A DNA stretch of 64,000 nt from Desulfobacter postgatei 2ac9. GTDB taxonomy: Bacteria; Desulfobacterota; Desulfobacteria; Desulfobacterales; Desulfobacteraceae. Position numbers and translations under genes: made by a program. Of this stretch, positions 45,494 to 54,083 are shown piece after piece. The stretch spans positions 3,707,601 through 3,771,600 of the forward strand of contig NZ_CM001488.1 in the NCBI RefSeq assembly GCF_000233695.2, given 5' to 3'. Every line of letters begins with the position of its first letter. Within the stretch, counting starts at the first letter, position 1. A model generated the notes under the pieces. The model searched no databases and had not been told where the DNA came from. It was given only the letters and a program-made list of their open reading frames with translations.

Positions 45494-46849
45494 CTATTTA
45501 ATTTGCGGGATTTTCAGGGTCCGGCCAACATGGACCACCGCTTTTTTCCCAAGACCGTTGAGTGCGATCAGGTCTTTAAGAGGGACCTGGTAGGCCTTGG
45601 CAATACTGCTGGCGGTATCCCCCCTGACCACCCGGTGAAAGGGGGTGGGTCTCTGGGCCGTTTGGTATAAAGGTCCAAGCGTTTTGTCCAGCAGATCCGG
45701 AGATATATGCTTGGGCAGATACAGGGTTTGCCCCGGCGGGATGTGTTTTCTGCCGTCAAAAACCGGTTCCCTGAACGCAGGGTTCATCGCTTGCAACGTT
45801 TCCAGATCCACGGGCAGTTTGCGGACAATATCCTTTGCCGCCACATATCCTTTAACCTTGTACCGGGTCTTTTGTCCGGGTTTATCCAGGGTAATATTGC
45901 CGAAATAGTTAACATAATTTTTCGCTACCTGGCGGGCGGCGATAAATTCCGGATAAAAATTGCGTGAGGCAAATCCAAAGGATCGGCTGCGGTAATTTGT
46001 GTATATTTCAGGATAGGTCTTGTGCTTATCCTTTGCCCGGGACATGCCGGAAAGGCCGTGGTTGTATGCCGTAATGGCCATGGGCCAGTTTTGAAGCTTG
46101 TCATGATTTTTTTTCAGAAGCCGGGCTGCCCCATGGGTGGAGACAATGGGGTCCCGGCGCTGATCCACCACATCGTCGATATCCATGAACATCTTGCCCG
46201 TATAATGGGTGAACTGCCATAAACCGGCAGCCCCGCATTTTGAGTAGGTCTGGATGTTATAGGCCGATTCCAGGCATGGCAGGTAGGCCAGGTCTTCGGG
46301 CAGGCCATAGGATTTGATTATCATTTTAAACTCATCTATCAGGGCACCTGAGCGGATTATCCCTTCCATGAAATGTTCTTTTAATCCGGTTTGCACCCGG
46401 ACTCTTTTAGCTGCCTGCCCGAACGCCTCGGGTTTTGTTTTGTTCGGGAACAGGGCTGCCACTTTTTTTTCCATGGGCGTTTCCGGAACCTTGCCCTTTG
46501 AAAGCGTCGTCAATATGGTGCTATATTTTTCAAGGGCGTTTTTTTTGATCGCCTTGTTTGCCAGGGCCGCTTCCTTGGTTTTGGCAGGGTCGAGTTTGAT
46601 TTCTTCATAAATTATGGACAGGTTTTCCATATCGTGGACCAGGCCCTGGGCCCGGGTGTATTGGGTAAACACATTGGTCCAGAATGTCACATTGGGTTTG
46701 ATCAGGTCATAAACCGGAAAAAGCTCAGTATTCTCTGGGGGGGCCGTGGGCTGTGCTGCCCGGCAGACCGGAGCGGCAGCCCCGTAAACACAGATTATAA
46801 TGAGGGTGAAGATAGATAAATAGACCGATTGTTTTCGGAAACGGACCAT
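45494..46849 (-). CDS. MltD-like membrane-bound lytic transglycosylase with LysM
   Basis: About 451 residues from ATG at 46849 (GGAG 6 nt upstream); the frame extends to 46882 without support. A signal peptide (about 8-30) leads to a helical region and the SLT domain: LAYLPCLESAYNIQTYSKCGAAGLWQFT (catalytic Glu in the ESAYN motif, about residue 200) and MAITAYNHGLSGM. The C-terminus has LysM-like repeats (YKVKGYV... and FHRVVRGDTASSIAKAYQVP...). It cleaves peptidoglycan glycan strands without hydrolysis. Single gene, convergent with pspF. Confidence 0.92.
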   Translation of the reverse strand: MVRFRKQSVYLSIFTLIIICVYGAAAPVCRAAQPTAPPENTELFPVYDLIKPNVTFWTNVFTQYTRAQGLVHDMENLSIIYEEIKLDPAKTKEAALANKAIKKNALEKYSTILTTLSKGKVPETPMEKKVAALFPNKTKPEAFGQAAKRVRVQTGLKEHFMEGIIRSGALIDEFKMIIKSYGLPEDLAYLPCLESAYNIQTYSKCGAAGLWQFTHYTGKMFMDIDDVVDQRRDPIVSTHGAARLLKKNHDKLQNWPMAITAYNHGLSGMSRAKDKHKTYPEIYTNYRSRSFGFASRNFYPEFIAARQVAKNYVNYFGNITLDKPGQKTRYKVKGYVAAKDIVRKLPVDLETLQAMNPAFREPVFDGRKHIPPGQTLYLPKHISPDLLDKTLGPLYQTAQRPTPFHRVVRGDTASSIAKAYQVPLKDLIALNGLGKKAVVHVGRTLKIPQIK

Positions 46850-47074
46850 ATTAACTCCAAAAGAAAAAAAAGGTTGAAACATTTACTGAAAAATTAATTT
46901 TATCATATCAGGGGGTGGGCTTAAAGGATTTTGATCGCAAATATTCAGATTTCAAATCAAGATTCAAACTTTTTATTGTCATAATCAATTGGAAAAAAAT
47001 AGTCATGAATGACAAAAAAATGCTGAATGTGAAACCTGTTATAAATAATGAAATGTATAGGAGGTAGCCGGGCC

Positions 47075-48166
47075 ATGGCTAAAAATTTTTTTTCCACCCG
47101 CGTCGGCATCATTTTTGTCGGCGCTGTGATCGGAATTCTTGCCGCTGTTTTACAGAAACTTGGGAATCCGGGAAATATGGGAATCTGCGTTGCCTGTTTT
47201 GAACGGGATATCGCCGGAGCCATCGGGTTGCACAGGGCCGGCGTTGTCCAGTACATCCGCCCTGAAATTATCGGATTTGTGCTGGGTTCCCTGGTTGCGG
47301 CCTACAGCTTTAAGGAGTTTAAACCACGGTGCGGATCAGCGCCCATGGTTCGTTTTGTCCTGGGTGTTTTTGCCATGATCGGTGCCCTTGTTTTTCTGGG
47401 GTGTCCCTGGCGGGCCGTGCTTCGCCTGGCCGGCGGCGACCTGAATGCCGTTCCGGGACTTCTGGGCTTGGGCTTCGGGGTCTGGATCGGGGTCATGTTC
47501 CTGAAAAACGGGTATAACCTGGGACGCTCCCAGGCCACCCATACAGGTGCCGGATGGATGCTGCCCCTGCTGATGCTCGGTCTTTTGAGTCTCATGTTTA
47601 TCTATCCCCAGGTGCCGGGGCAAGATAAAAGCGGCGTGCTGTTTTACAGCCTTAACGGTCCGGGGGCCATGCACGCCCCTTTGCTCATTTCCCTTGTGGT
47701 GGGCCTGGGCATTGGCTTTTTAGCCCAGCGCAGCCGCTTCTGCACCATGGGTGCCCTTCGGGACCTGATTTTGTTCGGCCAGACCCATCTGCTTTCAGGC
47801 TTTTTATCCCTTTTGATTTTCGCCTGCGTTGCCAATATCGTTCTTGGCCAGTTTCATCCAGGATTTACAGGCCAGCCTGTGGCCCACGACCTTCATGTCT
47901 GGAATTTTCTGGGTATGGCTCTGGCCGGATTGGCCTTTGCCCTGGCAGGCGGCTGCCCGGGTCGTCAGCTTTTCCTGGCCGGTGAAGGGGATACCGATGC
48001 GTCCGTCTTTGTGCTGGGAATGATTGTCGGTGCGGCCTTTGCCCATAATTTCGGACTGGCAAGCTCTCCCAAGGGGCTTGGACCCCACGGTATCGCCGCG
48101 GTTATCGTTGGTTTTGCCGTTTGCCTGTTCATCGGATTTGCCATGAAAAAGAAAATTGCCGCTTAA
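47075..48166 (+). CDS. yedE: YedE-family putative selenium/sulfur transporter
   Basis: A 363-residue multi-helix membrane protein from ATG at 47075, which has AGGAGG upstream (the earlier 47048 ATG does not). It carries the YeeE/YedE pore motifs: GICVACFERDIAGA, FLGCPWRAVLRLAGGD with conserved Cys, the second half mirrored as LAQRSRFCTMGALRDLI and GGCPGRQLFLAGEGD. YedE is linked to selenium use and to thiosulfate-type sulfur import in other groups. It leads a cluster with tusA/yedF-like, DUF3343 and kinase genes. Confidence 0.9.
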   Translation: MAKNFFSTRVGIIFVGAVIGILAAVLQKLGNPGNMGICVACFERDIAGAIGLHRAGVVQYIRPEIIGFVLGSLVAAYSFKEFKPRCGSAPMVRFVLGVFAMIGALVFLGCPWRAVLRLAGGDLNAVPGLLGLGFGVWIGVMFLKNGYNLGRSQATHTGAGWMLPLLMLGLLSLMFIYPQVPGQDKSGVLFYSLNGPGAMHAPLLISLVVGLGIGFLAQRSRFCTMGALRDLILFGQTHLLSGFLSLLIFACVANIVLGQFHPGFTGQPVAHDLHVWNFLGMALAGLAFALAGGCPGRQLFLAGEGDTDASVFVLGMIVGAAFAHNFGLASSPKGLGPHGIAAVIVGFAVCLFIGFAMKKKIAA

Positions 48167-48193
48167 TTTGAATAAAAAGATAAGGAATATACA

Positions 48194-48412
48194 ATGAGCA
48201 AAATAGTCGATGCAAGGGGACTTTCCTGCCCCCAGCCGGTACTGATGACCCTGGATGCCATAAAATCCGGCAGCGATGGTGAACTAGAAGTTATCGTGGA
48301 CAACATGGCCTCCAGGGAGAATGTGGTCCGGGCCGCAGAGAGTAAAGGCTGGAGCGTTTTTGAGATCAAGGACAATGACGATAAGACGCAGATTTTTATC
48401 CGGAAAGGATGA
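48194..48412 (+). CDS. TusA/YedF-like sulfur carrier protein
   Basis: A 72-residue SirA/TusA-fold protein with VDARGLSCPQPVLMTLDAI (about 5-23), the CPxP active-site motif where the Cys binds persulfide or selenium. It follows yedE and overlaps the DUF3343 gene by 4 bp. In selenium-using organisms a YedF-type protein sits beside YedE, which supports a carrier role here. Confidence 0.9.
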   Translation: MSKIVDARGLSCPQPVLMTLDAIKSGSDGELEVIVDNMASRENVVRAAESKGWSVFEIKDNDDKTQIFIRKG

Positions 48413-48972
48413 TATTGGTGTTCAAACGCATATCCCGCCTGTTTAACCGGACACAGAAAAATGAGGCCCGGAAGGTAAAGGAAGATCTGGGCATTCTGGT
48501 GTTTGAGAACACATCCGAAGTAATCCAGGCGGAAAATTTTTTAAAATCCCGGGGGTGGGAGATCAAGGTAATGGGTCCTCCCCCCGGAATCCAAAGCGGG
48601 TGCGATCTGGTGATTCAGTTTCCCCTCATTGAAAGGCTGATGCTGACAAGACAGCTTGAAGAGGCGGGGCTTGTGCCCCTGGCAGTGGTGCCGGTGACCC
48701 ATCCGTTGCTCAAGCCTGTGGACCTTTTTCATACCAAGGATTTTGGCGATTACCTCATGGTCCGGGCCGCCAACATGAAACTGACCATTGAAAAGAAAAC
48801 AAAAATCATCGTCAATATTTCAGGCGGCGGGTGCCCGGATGTACCCTACCTTGCCCGGGAAATGGTCGGCAGACACCTGGATGAGGCCCCAAGACCCGGC
48901 AAAATCGGACATACACTTTGCGGATACGCCCTGGAACTGGCGCATAAGGAGATGATTCGCCAATGCTCCTGA
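48409..48972 (+). CDS. DUF3343 domain protein, putative Se/S metabolism
   Basis: A 187-residue protein. The central DUF3343-like segment includes LGILVFENTSEVIQAENFLK and VMGPPPGIQSGCDLVIQFP. After it, a second region (about 110-185) contains KIIVNISGGGCPDVPYLA, a Cys-centred loop, and GYALELAHKEMI. DUF3343 is linked genomically with YedE and TusA in selenium-utilising bacteria. It overlaps genes on both sides, implying a coupled operon. Biochemical role unknown. Confidence 0.75.
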   Translation: MILVFKRISRLFNRTQKNEARKVKEDLGILVFENTSEVIQAENFLKSRGWEIKVMGPPPGIQSGCDLVIQFPLIERLMLTRQLEEAGLVPLAVVPVTHPLLKPVDLFHTKDFGDYLMVRAANMKLTIEKKTKIIVNISGGGCPDVPYLAREMVGRHLDEAPRPGKIGHTLCGYALELAHKEMIRQCS

Positions 48973-49832
48973 TTGTCGGTACAGTGCCGGATGAGACCTT
49001 TCCTTTAACTCTGGGGCCGGCGCTCCTGGACGGTGCTGATATGATCGTCAACGGTGTCCGTGTGCCTGTGAACCGGGGAACCCCGGCCCTGGTCGGCGCA
49101 GTGCTGGCCGCCTGTCAAGTGCTTGGGCCGCTGCCGGTGGAAACCGCTTTGGTCGGTGACATCGGCACCGGTAAGGGCAGTCGGCAACTTTATGAACACC
49201 TGTCCCGGGAATTGCCGGGTATGGCGCCAACCACCCTGGCGTTTCACTATCTTCAGCCTGACGTAGACTGGCACAATAAAGTTCTTTTTGCCGTTGAAGA
49301 GATGGAGAAAAGGCCTGTTCTCGTTGCAGACGCCGGATTCATGTACGCGGCCAAGATGAGCGGCCAGGCGCAAAGCTATGATCTTTTTACTCCGGATGTG
49401 GGGGAACTCTCCTTTCTGGCTGACGAAACTGCGCCCCATCCTTTTTACACCAGAGGGTTTATTCTGCACCAGGACAATAATGTGCCGGATCTTATTGCCC
49501 GGGCCCATGAACACCGGAACGGGGCCCGCCACCTTCTGGTAAAAGGCAGTGTTGATTATATGGTGGCTGACGGTGAAATCACAGGTCAGGTCAGCAAACC
49601 TGCTGCCGAAGCCATGGAGGCCATGGGCGGTACCGGAGACACCCTGACCGGCATTGTCTGCGCCTTGATTGAATCCGGGAAAAGCATCCCAAAAGCCTGC
49701 CGCATTGCAGCCCGTGTCAATCGAATGGCCGGGGTGGCTGCCAGGCCGACACCCGCCTCACAGGTTATGGACCTTATCTTACAGATTCCCAAAGCTCTGG
49801 CCCGGGTTATGGCAGATCCGGACTATCAATAA
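48963..49832 (+). CDS. Carbohydrate-kinase/NAD(P)HX-dehydratase-like ATPase
   Basis: A 289-residue ribokinase-fold protein: DGADMIVNGVRVPV near the start, VLVADAGFMYAAKMSGQ, TPDVGELSFLADE and the anion-hole/ATP motif GGTGDTLTGIVCALIESGK (about 221-239). The layout matches ADP-dependent NAD(P)H-hydrate dehydratase (NnrD) and small sugar kinases, but the usual NnrE partner domain is absent. Its position inside the YedE-TusA-DUF3343 operon points to a role in that pathway instead. Substrate unresolved. Confidence 0.6.
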   Translation: MLLIVGTVPDETFPLTLGPALLDGADMIVNGVRVPVNRGTPALVGAVLAACQVLGPLPVETALVGDIGTGKGSRQLYEHLSRELPGMAPTTLAFHYLQPDVDWHNKVLFAVEEMEKRPVLVADAGFMYAAKMSGQAQSYDLFTPDVGELSFLADETAPHPFYTRGFILHQDNNVPDLIARAHEHRNGARHLLVKGSVDYMVADGEITGQVSKPAAEAMEAMGGTGDTLTGIVCALIESGKSIPKACRIAARVNRMAGVAARPTPASQVMDLILQIPKALARVMADPDYQ

Positions 49833-49851
49833 TAAAAAAAACAGTGAAAAA

Positions 49852-50103
49852 GTGACGGATAAATCAGAAAAAAGTTCTTTGATCAGCGCAATTGAGCCCG
49901 GCATGACTGTGCTTGATATTGTTTCAACATACAGTGCTACCCAGGAGGTGTTCAAACGCTGGGATGACAGGGCAGGGGAATGCATCTGCTGCAACGCGCT
50001 TTTTGAGTCCCTTGACGCGGTTGCCGAAAAATACAACCTGGATTTAGCGGCCCTGGTTCAAGAGTTGCGAAATGCCGCCCGCAACTCCAGGGCGAGTACT
50101 TAA
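49852..50103 (+). CDS. Small DUF1858-like Cys-motif protein
   Basis: About 83 codons from GTG at 49852 with no clear ribosome site. The body reads IEPGMTVLDIVSTYSATQEVF, then CICCNALFESLDAVAEKYN, the ScdA-N/DUF1858 pattern in which a short helical domain carries a CxxC metal or thiol site (CICC). Usually it accompanies redox or metal proteins. It ends 3 bp from the convergent asparaginase gene end. Confidence 0.65.
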   Translation: MTDKSEKSSLISAIEPGMTVLDIVSTYSATQEVFKRWDDRAGECICCNALFESLDAVAEKYNLDLAALVQELRNAARNSRAST

Positions 50104-50597
50104 AATTTTTCTTCAAATCTGCCCAATTCTCTGTTTTTCATTACTTTTCCCCCCATAAATATTTTTCCGTTCATAGCTATATAAACACCGGGGCAAGCCT
50201 TTTGAACAGCGCCCAGGGCACAGCCGATATTAAAAACTGCGTCTGTATGACTGAACATAGCAGGAAGCAGAGCGCCTGTAAGCACAACGGTTTTATCCTT
50301 TGCGCCGCCATGGGCCATGATGTGCCTGGCTGTCTCGGGCATGGTATCTGTTCCGTGGGTGATAATAATCATCCTGCAAGGGTCTGCCGCAACCGTTTCG
50401 GCGATAAGTTCCCTGTCCTCATCCGTTAAATCAAGGCTGTCTTTACGCAGAAGTGATGTAATGGTGTAAGGGACTTGCAGGTTAAAATGATTAAGCACCT
50501 CAATGGCGTTTGGCGGCCCCACTTCATATTCACTTTTTGCATCAAAATAAATTTTATCAATGGTGCCGCCGGTAGCAATAATCGAAATGGTGTCCAT
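50100..50597 (-). CDS. Half-size asparaginase-like protein
   Basis: A 165-residue protein equal to the N-terminal domain of L-asparaginase. Catalytic Thr motifs are present: IATGGTIDK (about 7-15) and IITHGTDTMPETA (about 77-89), with the second triad region THGTD intact. The C-terminal domain that forms the dimer interface is absent, yet the frame ends cleanly at 50100 as in other short asparaginase-domain proteins, so it may be functional rather than truncated. Confidence 0.8.
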   Translation of the reverse strand: MDTISIIATGGTIDKIYFDAKSEYEVGPPNAIEVLNHFNLQVPYTITSLLRKDSLDLTDEDRELIAETVAADPCRMIIITHGTDTMPETARHIMAHGGAKDKTVVLTGALLPAMFSHTDAVFNIGCALGAVQKACPGVYIAMNGKIFMGGKVMKNRELGRFEEKF

Positions 50598-50667
50598 GCC
50601 TGTCCCTTTTTAATATAAAATCAATAACCGGTATTTTAGTCCCTTAAATTCTGACCAGGGGCCTTAC

Positions 50668-51111
50668 CTATCCAATAATTTTACTGGTAATTTTTTCCGG
50701 CAACCCTTCAACAAAAAGTCTGATCTCATCCCGGACGCGTCGATAAACAGCAAGTTTTTCATCTTCGTTATTTAAATTTTTAGTCAACTCTGGAGGGTTG
50801 TCAAAGGATTGACAAATGACATTTACCTCAGCCGCAAAACTTGGGCATTTTTGCGCTGCGGTATTACATACGGTTATGACACAATCAATATCTTTTTTCA
50901 TAAAATCCTTAACTTCATGGGTTTCATGACCAGAGATGTCAACACCGGCCTCTTTCATTACCTTAACGGCAAGCGGGTCAAGCGGGCCAGTGCGGATTCC
51001 TGCTGAAAAAGCGTTAATTTTATCCGGATAAAGGTAATGAGCCCAACCTTCAGCCATTTGACTGCGACAAGTATTCATTTCACAAACAAAAAGTATCGTT
51101 TTTTTTGACAT
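50668..51111 (-). CDS. arsC: Thioredoxin-type arsenate reductase (ArsC) / LMW phosphatase
   Basis: A 147-residue protein with P-loop CEMNTCRS (C-x5-R, residues 10-17 region), the resolving cysteines in VCNTAAQKCP (about 82-91), and the low-molecular-weight phosphatase fold. The pairing of P-loop and downstream Cys residues points to thioredoxin-linked arsenate reduction. There is no ars operator or transporter beside it in the window. Confidence 0.85.
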   Translation of the reverse strand: MSKKTILFVCEMNTCRSQMAEGWAHYLYPDKINAFSAGIRTGPLDPLAVKVMKEAGVDISGHETHEVKDFMKKDIDCVITVCNTAAQKCPSFAAEVNVICQSFDNPPELTKNLNNEDEKLAVYRRVRDEIRLFVEGLPEKITSKIIG

Positions 51112-51139
51112 GTAACTTTACCCCTTTTATAAGAAAGTT

Positions 51140-51200
51140 ATGAGTAGTGAGTAGTGAGTATTGAGATTTAAAACAAGCTGTTTTCTCAATACTCACTACT
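51140..51200. repeat. Inverted repeat in the arsC-menF gap
   Basis: GAGTAGTGAGTATTGAG (51142-51158 region) is mirrored by CTCAATACTCACTACTC ending near 51200, around an AT-rich loop. It sits between the shared TATAAGAAAG and the 70-bp dispersed repeat copy 2. No gene is seen in the remaining gap 51268-51525. Confidence 0.6.
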
Positions 51201-51267
51201 CAGATCTTTCAACCTTCGTTGTGGGCTATATCTGGCAGTTGATATGCCAGGTCAGCCCATGGCTGTT
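51198..51267. repeat. 70-bp dispersed repeat, copy 2
   Basis: It matches 42653-42722 at 63 of 70 positions in the same orientation. The core CTGGCAgttgataTGCCAG is a perfect short hairpin here. Confidence 0.7.
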
Positions 51268-51525
51268 CTTAAAAAGTCTTTAATCAGAAAAATTGAGATT
51301 TAGACTATCAAATGTAAAATGAATTACATGTAGCAAATAATTGTTAGACGTTTATGAGAAAATGAATTTAATGGGAGATTAAACATCCCGCCAAAAAAAA
51401 CTGTTATTCATGAACCAGGGATGTTAAAAAAACCGCTCAGGTTGAAATATAATAAAGAAATAAACTGTTAAGATTTATGTAATGGTCGCGTCTGCCGCCG
51501 CTGCCGGTAAAAAATTAGGAACAGG

Positions 51526-52677
51526 ATGAACAGCGTTACACAGCTTGATTGTCTGATTGATGATCTGATAGAAAAAAATGTCGCATTTGCCTGCTGGTTC
51601 CAATCGTCGAGTGACAGCCCACAACTGATTGCCGGGTCGGAAAATGATATCATATTCCCGGCAAGTATAGAGGCGTTGAGCCGGGTCCGCGGATTTGTGT
51701 TTGCCCCGTTTAAAATATCGGACAATGCGCCTGTCATTGTTTTGCAGCCGGCCATACACCTGAAAGGGTATAATCAGATCCAGTCGTTTAACCCGGAATC
51801 CCTGACATCGGCCCCTTTTAGTCGCGAAACAAAAGACCCTTGCATCTCAACGGAGTTTCATGATTACCTGGTGTGCGTCAACCATGCCATTGAACAGATC
51901 AACGCCGCAAAATTTTCCAAGGTCATTGTCTCCAGGCGGATTTGCAAAGAGAGAAAAAGTGAATCCATGGGTCGGCTTTTTCTTGGGATGCACGACGCAA
52001 ACCCGGCTGTGTTTGTCTTTGTGGCAAATCTGCCTAAGGCCGGGCTTTGGATGGGGGCCACCCCTGAACTGTTGTTTCGCTCCGATGGGCGGCATGCCCA
52101 GACCGTGTCCCTGGCCGGCACCCAGCCCCGGCGTCCCGATGGCCGGTATTGCTGGTTTACCAAGGAGATTGAAGAGCAGGCCTTTGTCTCCAGGTACACG
52201 GTGGATGTGCTCCACCGGTTTGGTTTTTCAACCTACCAGACAAAGGGGCCCCAGGATCTTGAGACAGCCACCGTGGCCCACTTGAAAACTTCTTTCTTTT
52301 TTTCCGGAGACCCAATCCAAGACCGGCTTGGAGAATTTGTTGAACAGCTTTGCCCGACGCCTGCGGTCTGCGGTTTGCCCAAGGTTGCTGCAGCTCGTTT
52401 TATCCAGGACTTTGAACCCCACGACAGGCGGTATTATACCGGGTTCCTGGGACCCTGGCGTCTTGGACAAAGCGGCACGGACGTTTATGTGAACCTGCGC
52501 AGCATGGAAATTGAAGACAACCAGTATGTCCTTTACATCGGCGGGGGAATCACGGCCCGCTCCAACCCCGAACAGGAGTGGGAGGAGACCACGCAAAAGT
52601 CCAGAACGCTTTTAAACGCCATAGAGGCGTTGCAGGGACAAGAAACAAGAGACTGGAAACAAGAAACAAGAGGGTGA
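51526..52677 (+). CDS. menF: Isochorismate synthase (chorismate-utilising enzyme)
   Basis: A 383-residue chorismate-binding enzyme. Conserved blocks: KFSKVIVSRRI (about 127-137), LWMGATPELLF (about 175-185), VSLAGTQPR, KEIEEQAFVSRYTVDVL and GFLGPWRLGQSGTDVYVNLRSM. It converts chorismate to isochorismate for menaquinone or siderophore synthesis; no other men or ent genes are near. The short tail has a repeated QETR segment. An AGGAACAGG site precedes the ATG. This is the last ordinary chromosomal gene before the cassette array. Confidence 0.88.
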   Translation: MNSVTQLDCLIDDLIEKNVAFACWFQSSSDSPQLIAGSENDIIFPASIEALSRVRGFVFAPFKISDNAPVIVLQPAIHLKGYNQIQSFNPESLTSAPFSRETKDPCISTEFHDYLVCVNHAIEQINAAKFSKVIVSRRICKERKSESMGRLFLGMHDANPAVFVFVANLPKAGLWMGATPELLFRSDGRHAQTVSLAGTQPRRPDGRYCWFTKEIEEQAFVSRYTVDVLHRFGFSTYQTKGPQDLETATVAHLKTSFFFSGDPIQDRLGEFVEQLCPTPAVCGLPKVAAARFIQDFEPHDRRYYTGFLGPWRLGQSGTDVYVNLRSMEIEDNQYVLYIGGGITARSNPEQEWEETTQKSRTLLNAIEALQGQETRDWKQETRG

Positions 52678-52751
52678 AGCGCCTTTGGCGCCGATTTTAT
52701 ATTTAACCCCACACTTTGAATGTTATCCCGTTCGAAAATTCTATGACACCG

Positions 52752-52856
52752 CTATAACACCGGCACAAAATGATTGTGAATTTCGTTCTTTATTGATACA
52801 GGATTTGTACATGTCATTTGTTGGAGTTATACAGAAAAAAACTACATAATCACTTG
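52752..52856 (+). repeat. attC-like site A (array entry)
   Basis: CTATAAC (R'' type, 52752-52758) is followed by CACAAAATGATTGTG (52764-52778), which pairs with CATAATCACTTGTT (52845-52858) with an extra base, as attC arms do. Cassettes starting TTATAG should own this tail, and such a tag occurs at 57984, so a cassette may have been lost here. A second pairing CAAAATG/CATTTG also exists inside. No integrase gene lies upstream. Confidence 0.6.
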
Positions 52857-53015
52857 TTCTCGGCGGCTGCGCCGCCGAGAATCGCGGTGCTGACTGCGTC
52901 CAGTACCTTGTCCCGGCGCCGCTGGCGCCAGAACAAGGTACTGGACCGGACACCGCACACCGATCATTCAGACTGCGTCTGCCTGATCGGCGCACGGCGC
53001 CGGTCAGCACCGCGA
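52857..53015 (+). repeat. 159-bp multi-hairpin repeat, copy A
   Basis: It starts TT at the attC crossover and ends CACCGCGA just before the next TT. Hairpin 1 is TTCTCGGCGGC-TGC-GCCGCCGAGAA (52857-52881). Outer arms of hairpin 2 are TCGCGGTGCTGAC (52882-52894) and GTCAGCACCGCGA (53003-53015), and inside it GTCCAGTACCTTGT pairs perfectly with ACAAGGTACTGGAC. It has no coding sense. Copies B (54084) and C (55899) have the same length; D and F are the 55-bp form. Confidence 0.85.
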
Positions 53016-53036
53016 TTATACAAAAAAGAGGAAATG

Positions 53037-54029
53037 ATGAAAATTGTAAGCATTTTTAACAATAAAGGCGGAGTCGGAAAAACCACCTACATGTTTCACG
53101 TCGCGCACTTGATGGCAGAGCATGGAAAAACTGTATTAATGGTCGACGCAGACGCGCAATGTAACTTGTCTGCTTATTGCTTATCTGATTCGGAATTGGA
53201 AAAGGCATGGAATGCAACCAGAGGTAATAGTATTTGGCGTGCTGTTGAGGATGTTTATAAAGGGGTTGGGGATATACGTAAACGCCAACCAACAACGGTA
53301 TCAAGCGGCTCAGGTAATTTATATTTAATTCCTGGAGATGTCCTCCTAAGTAACTTTGAAGATTCGCTTGGCGATACTTGGAGCTCCGCTAAAGGTGGTG
53401 CCGAACCAGCTCTTCGTGTTCAGTCGGCCCTGTATCGCTATATAATATGGTGCACTGAAAAGGTAAATGCTGACGTTGTTATGCTTGATCTGGGGCCAAA
53501 CTTAGGTGCTCTGAATAGAGCAGTGCTTGGTGCCAGTGATTATTTCATTATTCCAATGTCGCCCGATTTGTTTTCAATACGTGGTACCGAAAACCTAGGG
53601 AATAAATTGGTTGTATGGAACAAAGAGTGGGGGCAATGCCATGAGGCTTGGTCTGGAGATGGGCTCGCATTACCTCCGGGCAAGCCAAAGTTTCTCGGTT
53701 ACGTGATGCAACAACACAACATTAGACAGTCCCCTGCTGGCATGACCAAGGGCTGGTCAATATTTGGTAACAGAGTAGAAAATGCGGTGAAAGCTAATGT
53801 TGTTGAAAAATTAGCGCCTAATGATCAAGCAATTGAGTGGGATGATGGTACATGGAATTTAGGTAAGATACCAAACTTACATAGTCTCATTCCTTATTCG
53901 CAAGAAGCCCGAAAACCCGTTTTCTATTGCACGTCGCAAGATGGGTTAAAGGGGGCGCATATTTCTACTGCAAGAGATTCCAAAGCACTATTCAAGCCAA
54001 TAGTGGATACTTTGTTGGATGTTGTATAA
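53037..54029 (+). CDS. Solitary ParA/MinD-like ATPase in a cassette
   Basis: About 330 residues. The start is taken as ATG at 53037 (GAGG 5 nt upstream; the adjacent ATG at 53034 is also possible). The deviant Walker A NNKGGVGKTTYMFHVAHLM (about 9-27) and DADAQCNLS (about 40-48) show a ParA-type ATPase, and VVMLDLGPNLGALNRAVL fits the B motif. No ParB or parS-like partner is present, and the gene fills a cassette starting TTATAC (53016) and closed by GTATAAC (54024). Single-gene ParA-like ATPases sometimes serve in defence or as regulators; its role is unknown. Confidence 0.75.
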   Translation: MKIVSIFNNKGGVGKTTYMFHVAHLMAEHGKTVLMVDADAQCNLSAYCLSDSELEKAWNATRGNSIWRAVEDVYKGVGDIRKRQPTTVSSGSGNLYLIPGDVLLSNFEDSLGDTWSSAKGGAEPALRVQSALYRYIIWCTEKVNADVVMLDLGPNLGALNRAVLGASDYFIIPMSPDLFSIRGTENLGNKLVVWNKEWGQCHEAWSGDGLALPPGKPKFLGYVMQQHNIRQSPAGMTKGWSIFGNRVENAVKANVVEKLAPNDQAIEWDDGTWNLGKIPNLHSLIPYSQEARKPVFYCTSQDGLKGAHISTARDSKALFKPIVDTLLDVV

Positions 54030-54083
54030 CAAGTCGTTTCACGCAGATGCGGCAAACGGCACCGCACACTGGTGAACTCTGCG
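54024..54083 (+). repeat. attC-like site B
   Basis: GTATAAC (54024-54030) complements GTTATAC-type start of the ParA cassette. Then GTTTCAC pairs with GTGAAC and TGCGG with CCGCA, and G83|TT marks the crossover where the 159-bp repeat begins. It overlaps the ParA-like stop codon. Confidence 0.75.

Noticed and set aside
52818-53036. N-terminal extension of the ParA-like protein through the hairpin repeat
   Set aside because: The extension reads through the repeat and attC module; the ribosome site and the family start are at 53034-53037.
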